A stretch of DNA of 64,000 bases from Archegozetes longisetosus (taxonomy: Eukaryota; Arthropoda; Arachnida; Sarcoptiformes; Trhypochthoniidae): the NCBI GenBank assembly GCA_018873245.2, contig JAEMBT020000003.1:1232447-1296446 (forward strand). The letters run 5' to 3'. The notes beneath the pieces are model-generated. The model was not told the DNA's origin. It searched no databases and saw nothing but the letters and a program-made list of their open reading frames with translations. Positions 22,845 through 34,616 of the stretch are shown piece by piece. Position numbers and translations under genes: made by a program. The stretch's first letter is position 1; each line of letters opens with the position of its first letter.

Positions 22845-25800
22845 TTATTTATTCTTATAATTATTGCTGTTTTTTTGCTTATTATTAACATCTGGATAAA
22901 TAGTCTTAATGGGCTTCAAGCAAGTCCATAGTCTGTGTCTTTGAAAGGCTTTTGATTTGCGAAACTGTTGATCAGTTCCATGAAACCAATCCAATAGCCC
23001 TATTATTCCATAATTTTGATTAAATCTTAGATAAAATAAAAGAAATTCATTTTTATAACTTAAATAACTTGTAAATTGAGAAATGTTTTAATATTACTTT
23101 AAGTGATGATAATCATGAAACTCAGGCGAGAAAACAAGTGGAAAATGATATCCCGAATGATCGTTAAGAGTAAGAAGAATTATGTAAATCAACCACAACC
23201 AAATTGTTAATCTATGCGATTGCATTATTGCTGGCCCTAAAAAACAAGTACTTTTACTTAAAAATATATTCTGGAACCTTATGTTTTTATTAGGGCAGCT
23301 GAAAAATAATTGCACACTCAAAACTCTTTATTGGTAACATATAAAAACGATATTCCGGTATTATGTAGTTGCCTTCAAGTTTATGACAACTTCCTAACGC
23401 TTTGGTAGTCTTCATATTCAAACGGTGGAATATTGTAAATTAATATTACGAATAGCTTCATCATAAGGGACTTCCGAATCGAGTTCATATGTAAATCTTT
23501 TACTCTTATTTGACTTCTCAATTCTAGCGATACTGTCGTAATCACAGAGGTTCAAATCAGGGATATAACGGGGTACTTTAATTCCTCTCAACAATGTTTT
23601 GCCAAGAAATCCTTGACATTTTGATATTTTGAAAGAATTCGATATCCCAGTATCTGATTTTGATGAAATGCTATTATCTTCATCTGTTTTCAATTTCACA
23701 ATGTTGCCTTTATTTTCGTTATCTACAATTAAATTTAAAGGCATTTGCGTAAATTTTTTTAAAGTTTAATTTTTGGAAATCGAACATACTTTTCTTCTCT
23801 AGAATGTCGATACGATAGTCATATCTTTGAAGGTGCTCTTTTTCTAATTTACTCAAAGATCTTCCTGTTCAGCTGTAAGAGTACATAACACTCAACGTGG
23901 TGATACTGAGCAAATTTAGCTTTTAAAAAGCTGTTACATGCTGTACCCATTGATCACAAACAGAAAAAACTAACTTTTCTGTGGTTCAACACTTTGTTTA
24001 TCTAAGAGTTTTTCAGGTGAATGTTGATGTTCTTCATCTGTCGCGAAGCAAGGTGTTCTACTGCGTAGCTCATCTTGATATGATCTACGTCCTTCATTTC
24101 GAAATTAATAGTAAAGGCTATATATCTGTTTAATCTTAATTACATTTCGACAGGTTATTTTAGTTAGCGTTTGGAAAATTTGAAGAACAATAGAGCATAG
24201 TAATACATGGCACTTTATAAATGTCTCCTGTTCTTCATTGGCAACACTGGTCCGAAAAGGGTCAATAGTTCAATGTATCAATGGTAATAAGCAGTGAAAT
24301 CAAAGTGATCTGCATCATGAGGCAGCAAAATAACAAGTGTGTGATAACTTTCCGCAAACATATTTGTCTCTTTATTAATTGATAAGATACGAATATGCAA
24401 CTACTTTTCACCTGCCTAATATATAAGTTTTACAAACGGATTGAAAATTTTGAAACTATCGGCTGTACAGCAGCAGATTTATTTTGTAATTCACTCTCAT
24501 TATATTTTATAGCTTTAAGCATTTGTCTTTATAATGAAGACAACCTTTTTCATTAACATGAGTGTGATTTATAATAATGTTTCATAAATCAAGTGAAAGT
24601 ATATAAATAATTGCTTTGTTTCCTGAAAAACAGGATAAGTGGAAGTTTTAATAGCATTTTTACACCTTTTTCACTCTAAATAGCTTCATTTGATTAATTG
24701 AATGTGAAGTAGCAGAACTGATTGAGAAGTAAATTGGTATAAAATACTAAATATATCTTCATCATAGAAAGTTTTGCTCTCTAAAAACAGTTTTAAAATA
24801 GCACTCAATGAGGCTTGATGAAAAAACAGGACATTAAAATCATTGTTTCTTTTTCCTTGATTCACTCTGAAAAAAAATTCAGTCCTCCTTAATTAGTTAT
24901 AATCATTGCTAAACAGATGATGCACGTCATTTTAGGAACTCATATCGTTCTATACTTATTAAAAAGAATTGATTATGTACGACGAAAATACAGGTACTAT
25001 CAAAATATTTCAGGTAATCTAGTCTTTATTCAAGTTCCCATCTAGTATTAAAAGCGTAAAAATGCGTTTGACCTTTTTCATAAGGCTCATCAAAACGGGT
25101 CTCAGATTACAGCGATACAGATACTTTCAATATTTTAGTTTTCCAAAAAAGACTTCTTAAAATTAATTCAATCAATGTATACCTAAGAATGCGGGTGCAA
25201 GATTTGCTAATACGTGCTCGAGCGGATGACAATAAATAGCAGTTATAGCTATCGGTGTTTGCCATTCGTGATGTCTTTTATGGATAAACTTATAAATCCT
25301 CGGATGATGCAGTAATCGATGAGAATAGTAGAAACCAAATTCTCTCACAAATACAAATACTGTCCAGTCCTTAACTATACGAAAAAGTGTTGGTATTTCT
25401 GTTGGAAACTTATGATCACTCAATCCTCTTGAATAATGAATAAATATAGCGAACGATATGCTGACAAGTGTTTGATTGATAACAACTTGTTTTATTACAG
25501 GAAAGATTTGGGATAGTGTTACCTATTATTGTATTTATAAAGTATTTAGCTATCATTTGAATACTAAAAGTTTTTAATTTAAACAGAATTTACCTTTTCG
25601 TTGTCTTGAATTTTGTATTTGTATAAAAATTTAGGCCACTTTGTTATATCCAGGATTGTATATAAGGCTCCGACAAACCAGTAGAGACTTACAGATAGAA
25701 TAAAAGTGGCCCAAACGTCTATATAAAACTCATTTCCACCGAAAAAGTCGATAATAAAATCATATTGATTCTGAAAATAACTTCGGAAAGTTTGTGAATA

Positions 25801-26085
25801 CCTGTCGTAATAAAATGCATATTCATATTAAGATACATTTATATTATTATTTCATAATCTATTTCTCAATATTGTTTTAATTACTATGACTATAAATTGA
25901 AAAACTTCATCAAATTTTCTAAGTTCTCTTAATTTAATGAAAATTATTTCAATTAAGTAAATTTTTTTTTTTTGATAATTCGGTTTACATTTTGCTATGA
26001 ATTAAATAAGTTGTATTAAATAGCAGAATAAGTGACCCTATTTATTTATTGACCATAAAACTTACCCTTCAATCAAATCTATCAT
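22845..26085 (-). CDS. Fatty acid hydroxylase, FAXDC2-like
   Basis: Five exons join with matching phases: 26066-26085, 25594-25801, 25183-25522, 23098-23236 and 22845-23025, giving 295 residues. Di-iron His clusters are visible in order: HRLLHH, HKRHHEW, then NDHSGYH and EFHDYHHLKFNQNYG, followed by WFHGT. This is the membrane-bound sterol desaturase/fatty acid hydroxylase superfamily, and the C-terminal part is closest in pattern to FAXDC2. The N-terminal exon encodes several membrane segments. Introns are 264, 71, 1946 and 72 bp. The first exon codes only six residues (MIDLIE) and is the least certain part. The gene looks intact. The substrate is unknown; a lipid or sterol in the ER membrane is the family expectation. 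Another gene's exons lie in the 1946-bp intron. Confidence 0.88.
23418..24091 (-). CDS. 3' exons of an unknown gene nested in an intron
   Basis: Three exons with good splice sites and uniform phase 1 fit together: 23975-24091, 23790-23864 and 23418-23722, with TGA at the end. Donors are GTTAGT and GTATGT; acceptors are AACAG and TTGTAG. The 98 and last codons read as a hydrophilic, charged tail: a basic RRSLSKLEKEHLQRYDYR stretch (possible helix), a Ser-rich linker (SISSKSDTGISNS), and a C-terminus YSTV that fits a class I PDZ ligand (S/T-x-V). This suggests the cytoplasmic tail of a membrane protein. It lies on the same strand within the hydroxylase's largest intron. Upstream exons were not found, and I do not recognise the family. 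Confidence 0.5.
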
Positions 26086-27885
26086 AATTTCCAGTCCTTT
26101 CAGTCAACAACTTTCGTAAATAAAAATTTGAATTAAAAATTAGTGAATTTTTCTTCTATTCTGTGAATAACGCAATAAGTTTTGGCCATGAGATTATATT
26201 TACTTATACTCTCAAATCGAAGGTTCAAAACAGCTAATATTCTCAAGGACTTGATAGAAAATTATCTGTCGTACGAAAGCATAAACTTTTCAGGTCTAGC
26301 ACAGAAGTAATCTTATCTTGAAGCATATGACATTCGAAGTTTATCATCAACAGATTTTGTGTGAACTCCAGACTTTATTTGACATTAATTTAGAAGATTA
26401 AACGTTCGCGTCAAAAAGCAACATATTATTTCATTTAGTCTAATTTTGTTATCAAAGAAATTAAAAATAACTAAAAAATTTTATTTAATACTATTGATTA
26501 TTTATGATTAGTAAATTTTCATTTATTTTATTCAGAAACAGAGTTGCTATTTCTTGAAGTAAAAAATCAACACTTTCGATGGAGATTCAGGAGAAAATTT
26601 AGGGGTAAAACTAAAAATTCATGAAAGACCAATTAGAAGACTTCCGCAATTTGATAATTATTCTAAAATTAGGAGTGATCCTAAAATTAGCAGCTTTACT
26701 GACAAATCATTTTTCAGACTAGGTTCTATTGAATTAACAATTTAATCACAAAATAATTTCTTATGACATCTAAGACTAGCTCTTTAAGATCACGAAAATC
26801 ATATGTGAACGTCGCGATAATAAAAAAGCTGTCTCGAATTAACCTCTTTTTCGGACTCTGTTTCAAACATTGAGCTCGGTTTAAACTTTATTCATATAGT
26901 AAAATTTAATATATGTTTAATTACACCTTATAATTAATCAATTTCATATTTACATGTAAGTTTCAGCGAGATCAATTTTTATAAACATTTTTGAGACGAA
27001 ACTTTAAGCGCGTTTTACTCGTTTCAGTACCTTAAGAGATAGGATTTTTATTATCAGGACGTTCAATATAATAATTAAAAGGTTTCGAATTGCTCTATAT
27101 TAACGACGTTTTTCCACTTGATTAGAACAAATCTTATCATAAATATTTTATATAAGAAAGTTTCCGTAAAGTGCGGTAGAGTACTCAAAGAAGTTCGGAT
27201 TTTTAGTTATCATACTCAAAATTTTTAGCAGCCAGCTTTGAATATAAAAAGTATGAGACACTTCCTGCAAGTATGTTGGACTGTACTAAAAGTTAAGCTT
27301 AGCGACAGTTGAATAGCATCCACTTTAAATTAAATTCATTTAACAACCATTTGATTGATCGATTGACATGCCTAACTTTTAGTAAAGTTCAAAGAACACA
27401 ACAATACCTGATGGGAAATAATAAATATAATTTGCATATTGTTAACAAACTTTAATTAGTGATTAGTTTAATAAACTGGAATAAAATTTTGAAAACCAAT
27501 AATCCATCGAAGAATCATACAGGATAATAAGAGAAATTTTGATAAATTATGACTTCAAGTCTGAACTATAACTATTATTTCGACATGCGTTTAATATTTG
27601 ATACCTGCCACTTAGATAACTTCAATTACAATATCTATCATTTAGCAGTTAAAATGCTGCAAAAAATTCTAGAAATACGCTGTTTAACACTGACTGATGT
27701 ATATACTATATAACTCTTACTTTGACTTCGTCTACCTTTGTGCGACTGAAAAGTAGTTTTATTAAAATGAGTCGACTTGCCGAATATATTTATTCAAATA
27801 TAAATAAAACAAGACCAGTTTTTTATTTTTGAAAACTCTAATGATAAGAAATTTATATAATATTCTAATGATATTCAAAATATAA
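26086..27885. other. Upstream of hydroxylase, no gene seen
   Basis: AT-rich sequence with no supported gene. Bases 27886-27894 are the probable left target duplication of the MULE. Confidence 0.4.
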
Positions 27886-28294
27886 TTTTTGTAAGGTTCC
27901 ATTACACTTAATCATCCGACACTTATTCGTCAGACACTTGTTCGTCTACATTTGTTTGTATGACACTTACTCGTCTAAGACATTTGTTTCTCCATTCTAC
28001 CTACCAACCATTTGATCTACCCATCATTCAATCTACCTACCATTCGGCCATATCGACTATTCGACCTACCGACCATTCAACCTAATAAAATATTTGCTCC
28101 CAATGTTTTTTAATTTATTATTCTCTCATTTCATTGCTAAAAGACACAACAGAAGACAATTGAGGACGTTATCTTTCATCAAAATTGTAAGTATTATTTC
28201 AATTTCTATCTAATTTTTTCTATTTCTTGAACATCAAGACTTAATTCATCGAGATCTCGAAACGCCACTGGAATTTGTGAAGTTTACCAAGGGT

Positions 28295-29982
28295 AAAACC
28301 ACGATTTTCCGGTGAAACCCGAATTTTCCCGATAATTCATGCCGAATTTAGCTAATATGTTTTCGGGTAAAATCCGAAAATCCTATATAAACAAACTAGA
28401 ACTCAAGCTGAGTTCAAATATACAAATTTCATTTGCCGCAAATGACTAGAAAATTGGTAAAAAAATTCCGAATAATCAAGTATATAAAAAATTACCGTAA
28501 AATAAATTTATGGAATCAAGTTTCCACTCAAACCGATTGAAATGAACAGAATTTCACTGTTCTGATAATATATTTTGATGAAACTTCAAAAATTAAAAAA
28601 TATTGAAAAAATGCGAGAACTAAGATCCTTGGTCTAAAATAGTACCTCTTCAAAAATATATATTTTTTGAATAAGGTCTTGACAAGGACGAAAAAATTAT
28701 GAAGTAACGTAGCCTTATGTGAAATTCCTCGTTTAATATAGATTAATACTGATATTATAAGCAATAAATCATTAATAGACTTCTTAAAACACTTTAATAG
28801 TTGTTATTATTGAAACGTTATTTTTGCTTGCTTATTTTAGCTGGGCTACTTTGACTCGTTACAGAGAATTTCCAATCAGCTTTTAATATGCTAAGCCGAA
28901 CCATTTATCTTATTGAATCAACTGAGCATCGTCTGACCGATGCTCAGTGCATCCTCTATTGCGCTTCAAATGACGCATTTAGGCCTGACGCTACATTTAT
29001 TAGCCAAGATCTGTAACTTAGTTTATATTTATAAGCCATATTCCGCCATTACCGCATAGAAACGGTTCCCGGATCTTGTGATCGTGAAACTATACGGATC
29101 TAGTTTTGCACTTTATATCAGTAACGCTACGTTATTTTATAATTTTTTCGTCCTTGTCAAGACCTTATTCAAAAAAAATATTTTTGAAGAGGTACTATTT
29201 TAGACCAAGGTCCCGTAGAATCTTAGTTCTCACATTTTTTCAATATTTTTAATTTTTTGAAGTTTCATCAAAATATATTAAATGAACAGTGAAATTCTGT
29301 TCATTTCAATCGGTTTGAGTGAAAACTTGATTTCATAAATTTATTTTACGGTAATTTTTTATATACTTGATTATTCGGAATTTTTTTTACCAATTTTCTA
29401 GTCATTTGCGGCAAATGAAATTTGTATATTTGAACTCAGCTTGAGTTCTAGTTTGTTTATATAGAATGCTTATATCAAAAATCTATGGCCACGTAAAGTC
29501 TAGTCGATTTTTGGGAATTTTTTAACGATGTTCTGATCATTACGGTGAATAAATTTTATATATTTGAATTTAGTTTGAGTTATAGATGATTTATATACCA
29601 AGCTTATGTCGAAAATCTCTGGCCACGTAAAGTCTAGTCTAAACAGAACATTAAATCCTAATTTGTCGATAGTTGATCTTAATCTATTATGCATTGCATC
29701 TGGAGGCTTAGACGTTGAAAGATCTTTTAGCAAATTCTTTGTTTTAACTTTCAAATGCACTTAAAATAATCTTGAAAACTTCAAAATATCTACTATATTA
29801 TATTTTAATGGTGATATTGAATGTCATTTCTCTATTAGTCAAAATAGTTGTAAATGTAGTTACAATTGAATCAATAAAATTTTTATGAAATCCGAAAACT
29901 CCCGAAATTTACTTTTAAAAGTAACACCGGAAAAGAGCCACCGAAATTCGTTAAAAATAACGCCCGAAAATCGTAGTCTCTA
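28295..29982 (+). mobile_element. hAT relic inserted in the FLYWCH exon
   Basis: Ends TAAAACCACGATTTTCCGG and, read inwards, TAGAGACTACGATTTTCGG. Flanking 8-mers ACCAAGGG (28287-28294) and ACGAAGGG (29983-29990) differ at one base. Removing the element and one duplicate restores the FLYWCH reading frame across the junction. A plus-strand remnant of a hAT C-terminal segment (SGGLDVERSFSKF) lies at about 29697-29735. Other contents are a large inverted repeat and a duplicated GGCCACGTAAAGTCTAGTC block (29487 and 29621). Confidence 0.85.
28384..29463. repeat. 330-bp inverted repeat with 400-bp loop
   Basis: Arm 28384-28716 is nearly identical to the inverse of 29122-29463 (for example ACTAGAACTCAAGCTGAG at the outer end, TTGACAAGGACGAAAAAATT at the inner end). 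The loop contains a perfect 11-bp stem, ACTGAGCATCG/CGATGCTCAGT, with a 6-base loop at 28921-28948. It forms most of the body of the hAT relic. Confidence 0.9.
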
Positions 29983-30175
29983 ACGAAGGGTAAGGATCAA
30001 CTTGTTCACGATGGATATATTTTCAACAAGGATTATATTAAATCAGGTAAGACCTACTGGAAATGTATCAAATACATTGAGAATTGTAAAGAGCGCGCAT
30101 ACGAACGGAGAAAGGGTGATTCATCACTCTGATAATCACAAAAATACACCACGACACTTTCAAATCAATCCTTTC

Positions 30176-30690
30176 TAATGCTCCGCACGAGTCGAGTCGA
30201 GTCCGGGTATAGTTTTGAGGAATTTGAACTCATTTTGAGTTGTAAAACAGTTCCATGATTTCAACATCCTGGAGCTTTCTAACGCATTTTAGATATCTGT
30301 AGAGTACTCTATAAAGCTATGGAATATTCTAGTTTCACCAGAACATACTAAAAACTCATGGAATATTCTGTACTTGCTAGAACACTCTAGAAACTTATGG
30401 AATATTCCACAACATATTCAAGCATTCTAGAAACCAATGGATTACTCTAGAAATTACTGGAGCATTCAAGAAACAAATGGAATATTCTAGTACTTAATAG
30501 AGGACTCTAGAAACCAATGGAATATTTTAGAATTTGTTAGAGCATTCTAGAAACTTATTTAACCCATTAATATTAGTTGATTCGAGTTTTCAGGTAGGCT
30601 CGACGCCAGTCCAAATCAAATCGATTCGCGGTTTAAACATACTCGACTCGAAAAGAGACTCGATTAGAACTCAATTTGTGCGGAGCACTA
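30176..30690. mobile_element. hAT MITE with minisatellite core
   Basis: Ends TAATGCTCCGCAC and, read inwards, TAGTGCTCCGCAC, with the perfect 8-bp duplication ATCCTTTC at 30168-30175 and 30691-30698. GAGTCGAGTCGAGTC and its inverse lie just inside the ends. The middle is a 40-bp-period minisatellite. No coding capacity. It interrupts the MULE coding sequence between the FLYWCH finger and the catalytic core. Confidence 0.92.
30300..30555 (+). repeat. Minisatellite, unit about 40 bp
   Basis: About six diverged copies of a unit with the pattern TCTAGAAACNNATGGAATAT followed by TCTAGNACTTNNTAGAGNA. It lies wholly inside the hAT MITE. Copies vary by point changes and small indels. Confidence 0.8.
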
Positions 30691-32030
30691 ATCCTTTCCC
30701 ATTTGGGACAGTAGCGCAGGAGACAGAAACCGGATTCTTAACTTTTCAACAGTGAGCAATTTGGAACTTCTCGCTTCAAAAGATAGCCATTGGATGGCCG
30801 ATGGTACTTTCAAGGCGACGCCGCCACTTTTGTGTCAGTTTTTAACCACCCAAGCGATTATCTTCAATGCTATGGTTCCACTAGTCTACGTCCTTCTTCC
30901 AAACAAGGCCAAGGAAACTTATAAGCGTCTTCTCGAACAATTGAATCGTCTCAAACCTTCCCTCAAGCCAACAAGCGTAATGACCGACTTCGAGCCAGCA
31001 CTCTTTGGAGCTTTCTCGGAAATCTACGAAAGTATCAGGTTTCGTGGATGTCTTTTCACTTCAGTCAATGTCTTTGGAGAAAGAATCAACAAAATGATGA
31101 TATTTGGGAAAAATAACTGACGATAAGGGCCCAGCCGTCTCACTTCAGCTCCGACAGATCATGGCACTTGCCTTTGTACGAGAAGTCGACGTGATTGACA
31201 ATTTGAAGAATTAGTGGCTTCGCCTTTTTTATTGAATACGAAGGTCTTCTGCGCCCCTCATCGACTATTTCGAGGACACCTGGATTAGACGGCTGAGTAG
31301 ACGTGGACAAAGACCTCCAGAATTTCCACTTGCGCTATGGAAGCAATATACAGGAACATTTGAAGGCCTGCCGAAGATCAACAACTCTGTCGAAGGATGG
31401 CATAACTCATTTTCATCTCTTTTTTCGACAAGCCATTCCACCATCTAGAAATTCATTGGTGCATTAAAGAAAGAGCAAAGTATGAACGAGCTCAAGATTG
31501 AAAAGTTCATCGCAGGACAGGAACCAGAATCGAGGCGAAGGATTTATCGGGAAACAGCTAAGCGGATTCAGAATATCGTCATCAAGTATGGCTCACGGGA
31601 TCTGGACAGCTATCTTATTGGAATCGCCCAAAACTTGGAATTACGATCAACTTAATTATTTTATTCTTTCATTCATATGTAATTCTTTAATTCTTATTTA
31701 TTATTTTCTTTACTATTGTAGTTTTCGTAATTTTTTATATTCCTAGAATTTTTAATTTTTAATTTTCGTTAAATAAACTGTGGAATATTACCTAAATATC
31801 GTATTTATTTCATTTGTTTTGTATCAAGGGTGAACATATTTTCAGATGAACAAGCATCCTGAAAGAGGTGTTTTAGACAAACAAGTGTTCGACGAATAAG
31901 TGTCTCATACGAACAAATGTCTTACGAATAAACGGCGACGAAAAAGTGTCCTGATACCTTTCAGTAATGTTATAGAAAAAGTATATTTTTCAATTGAAGT
32001 TTCTATCATTATTAATAATGAAGAGCAAAA

Positions 32031-32205
32031 GCTCAGGCTCGGCTCGTCACCCTTTTATGAGCCTCAGGCTCAGGCTTCAGGAGCCTAGGCTTGACAGGCT
32101 CAGGCTGGAGGCTCTGCTCGTCGAGCCCAGGCTCAGGCTGGAGGCTCTGCTCGTCGAGCCCAGGCTCAGGCTCAAGGCTCAGCTTATTTAGCCTGAAGAG
32201 CCTGT
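32031..32205 (+). repeat. Sub-terminal CAGGCTC array of the hAT element
   Basis: Dense repeats of AGGCTCAGGCT, including two tandem copies of a unit of about 35 bp ending CTGCTCGTCGAGCCC (about 32096-32165). An inverted counterpart array lies at about 34450-34600. The layout fits clustered transposase-binding motifs of hAT elements. Confidence 0.8.
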
Positions 32206-32494
32206 TAGTAAAATTTTAAGGAAAGAGAAATATAGTTTGAACTTTGTCTATAATGCTGCATTTGCTTCTCTTATTTCATATACAAAACTAAGTTTTAAAA
32301 TAAATAAATGAATCATAAATCACAAGATTTCTATTTAAACATATATTCGATGCAATACTTTCAATAAACTCAATTTAAACAAAGCATTCAATCGATACGA
32401 AAACAATTTTATGTAAACTTTTTAATAATAAAGTTTTTCAACTGATATAAAGTGTGTTAATAACTTATTAATAATAAGTAATTCAATTACAAAA

Positions 32495-34257
32495 ATGGCT
32501 TCAAGTAGTGGTCAACCAGATTATGAAATACTAAGTTTAGAAGAAAGTAATAACGGAAGTAATGCTGAAGAAGTGAAGACTGAGAAGAAGTGGAACAGAA
32601 AGGATTACTTTATTATTTTGGATAATAAGTATAAGTGCAAAAATTGTGACAAAACTTATAATAAAAGCATTTCTGGATCCATTCTCAAATGTCATTATCT
32701 TAAAAATCATCAAAATATTAAAGAAAGAAAAATAACTGAATTTACGGTTAAAAGATTGGCAAAAATTTGAGACAAAATTTGATTCGTTTTATTGTTAACG
32801 GTAATCACGCTCTCAATATTGTAGAAGAGCCTGACTTCAAACAACTAATTGTAAGCCTTTCACCAGAAACACAACTTCCTTCTCGTTTCACTATTAAAAG
32901 AGATATTGAGACTGAGTTTGAAGACAACAGACTTAAGCTTAAGTCAAACTTATCAGCTCTTAATTGTAAAATTGGTATCACAACTGACATATGGACGTCA
33001 ATGTCAGAACGACCCTATCTTTCGGTTACTGTTCATTATGTGAGTTCAAGCAGAATATTATGTCATGTGCTCCTCGACTTCTGTTATATTCCTCATCCTC
33101 ATAGTGGTGAACAAATAATGAGTTAATATTAGAAGTTCTTCAAGAATTTAATATAACAGAAAAAATTACTTCAATCACTTCAGACAATGCGACAAATAAT
33201 ATAAGAGGTATCAAACTTTTAAATTTTTATTTGAAAAACAAAAGCCTCTCAGAAGTGATACACCTTCCCTGTTTTGGCCACGTTTTAAATTTAAGTATAA
33301 ATGAAGGCATTAAAGAAGTTTCAGGAATTCTAACAAATTTAAGAAAAATCGCTTCTAATCTGAAAAACTCTTCCAAAAAATACAAAAGTTTGAAGAAATC
33401 GCTAATGCTTTAGGTGAAAAATATTTAAGACTAAAACGTGATATTCATATTCGATGGAATTCGACTTTTGAAATGATTGAAATCGCATTAAAAATGAGAA
33501 GAGTTATAGACATTATTTGTTTGAAAGAAGAAAGTTTTAAAATTTATCAAATTAATGATAATGAGTGGGAAATACTCATTAAATTATGCGATTTTTTAAG
33601 ACCATTCTATGAATCAACTAAATTACTTTCTGGCCAAAGCTATTCCAGTATATGTTTTGTGATACCTTGCTTAAGCATTTACTCGAACACATCAGTTCTG
33701 TATTTGAAGATTCACTTAATACTTGTTCAGAAAGAATTGAGACAAAATTGAAAGATTATGAAAAACGACTGAAAAAAATTGTAGTTATTTTGCTGTGATT
33801 TTTGATCCAAGGTTTAACTTTTCATTTTTGAAAACTCTTTTAAATGATGAAGAATTTGAAATAATTACTAACGAATTCAAGAAACAATTCAATGACTATT
33901 ACACTAAATATTCAGATAAACCTACGGTTTCAGAAACTACACAATCGAGTTCTTCAATATTGAGTTCAATTTATAAGAAACGTAAACTAAGTGAATACGA
34001 AGAGATTGAAAATATTCTCAACTACCAGAAGAAAATTCAGACATTGACCCAATAGAGTGGTGGAAAAACATGAGACAATATATCCTTGTCTTTCAAAATA
34101 TGCTTTTGATGTTTTATGTGTTACTGCAACGAGCGTTCCCAGCGAACAGATTTTTTTCAAAGCGGGAATAATTATTACTAAAAGAAGGAATCGTTTATCT
34201 GACAATACAATCAGAAGTGTCATGTGTTTGAATTCATATTATATTAATTCAAGTTGA
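32495..34257 (+). pseudogene. hAT transposase with BED finger, frameshifted
   Basis: Begins with ATG at 32495. BED-type finger CKNCDKTYN ... HYLKNH (about residues 49-75), then RFTIKRDIE, the TTDIWTSMSERPYLSV motif, SDNATNN, PCFGHVLNLSI, RWNSTFEM, FDPRFNFSF, and a C-terminal dimerisation stretch (TATSVPSEQIFFKAG) ending with TGA at 34257. The order and spacing are those of a normal hAT transposase. Frames change at about 32765 (in-frame TGA), 33120, 33410, 33680 and 34030-34055, so at least five lesions disable it. Confidence 0.92.
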
Positions 34258-34616
34258 ATAACAATTATTTTGTATTTCATTTCTTATTGTAATTTTTCAC
34301 AGTATTTCTATATTTCACATGTTTCGTTGTTTTTCTCTTATTTAATCATAATTTTGCTTATTATTTGAATTAAAGTTACTTTAATTATTGAATCGTTTAT
34401 GCAATAAAAATATTCCTTATGCAGAGTTAGGTTTAGTGAAACCTCTTCTTTATATAAAATACTCAGACTTAGGCTGACATTAAGGTCAGGCTCAGGCTAC
34501 GAGATTTTAATTGAGGCTCAAGCTCAGGCTCCGAGGTTTTTGAGCCTAGGCTCCAAAAGTTCAGGCTCAGGCTAAGGCTCGGGATTTTCGAGCCTATGCT
34601 CTTCATTAATTATTAA

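Larger units (their letters stand above)
28249..31655 (+). pseudogene. FLYWCH-MULE transposase, interrupted and frameshifted
   Basis: Coding pieces in order: DLETPLEFVKFTKG at about 28252-28294; continuation of the FLYWCH finger at 29983-30110 (QLVHDGYIFN, KTYWKC, CKERAYERR); a HSDNH segment near 30130; and the transposase core from about 30755 with MADGTFKATPPL (first Asp), MTDFEPA (second Asp) and, in another frame, NNSVEGWHNSF (Glu, about 31383-31415). The C-terminus ends at 31655. Besides two transposon inserts there are frameshifts near 30130, 30755 and 31095 and in-frame stops near 31214 and 31446. All three catalytic acids are still legible, so decay is recent to moderate. Confidence 0.87.
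27895..31958 (+). mobile_element. MULE (Mutator-like) DNA transposon with nested insertions
   Basis: Left terminus GGTTCCATTACAC; right terminus, read inwards, GGTATCAGGACAC. Both sub-terminal zones hold arrays of a 14-15-base unit like GACACTTATTCGTC (27923-28085, right copies at 31860-31950 inverted). The flanking 9-mers TTTTTGTAA (27886-27894) and TTTCAGTAA (31959-31967) match at 7 of 9 positions, consistent with an aged MULE duplication. Inside are a FLYWCH finger and an MULE transposase, interrupted by two hAT insertions (28295-29982 and 30176-30690). Without these the element is about 1.85 kb. Confidence 0.8.
32016..34608 (+). mobile_element. hAT transposon with perfect target duplication
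   Basis: Ends TAATGAAGAGCAAAAGCTC and, read inwards, TAATGAAGAGCATAGGCTC, flanked by the perfect 8-bp repeat ATTATTAA (32008-32015 and 34609-34616). Total length 2593 bp. Sub-terminal zones are dense in CAGGCTC and GAGCCT motifs, probable transposase-binding repeats. The clean duplication suggests a fairly recent insertion, though the transposase frame is already broken. Confidence 0.95.

Noticed and set aside
28528..28764. 78-codon minus-strand hydrophobic frame
   Set aside because: It is within one arm of the inverted repeat, where the other arm does not keep it open.
28921..28948. Perfect 11-bp hairpin as a possible terminator or RNA gene
   Set aside because: It is in the loop of a transposon inverted repeat in eukaryotic DNA; no RNA family is suggested.
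29500..29760. 86-codon minus-strand frame
   Set aside because: The plus strand at the same place carries the hAT C-terminal motif, which explains the conservation better.
32031..32205. CRISPR-like spaced repeats
   Set aside because: Units are degenerate, overlapping and sub-terminal in a hAT transposon; there are no uniform spacers.
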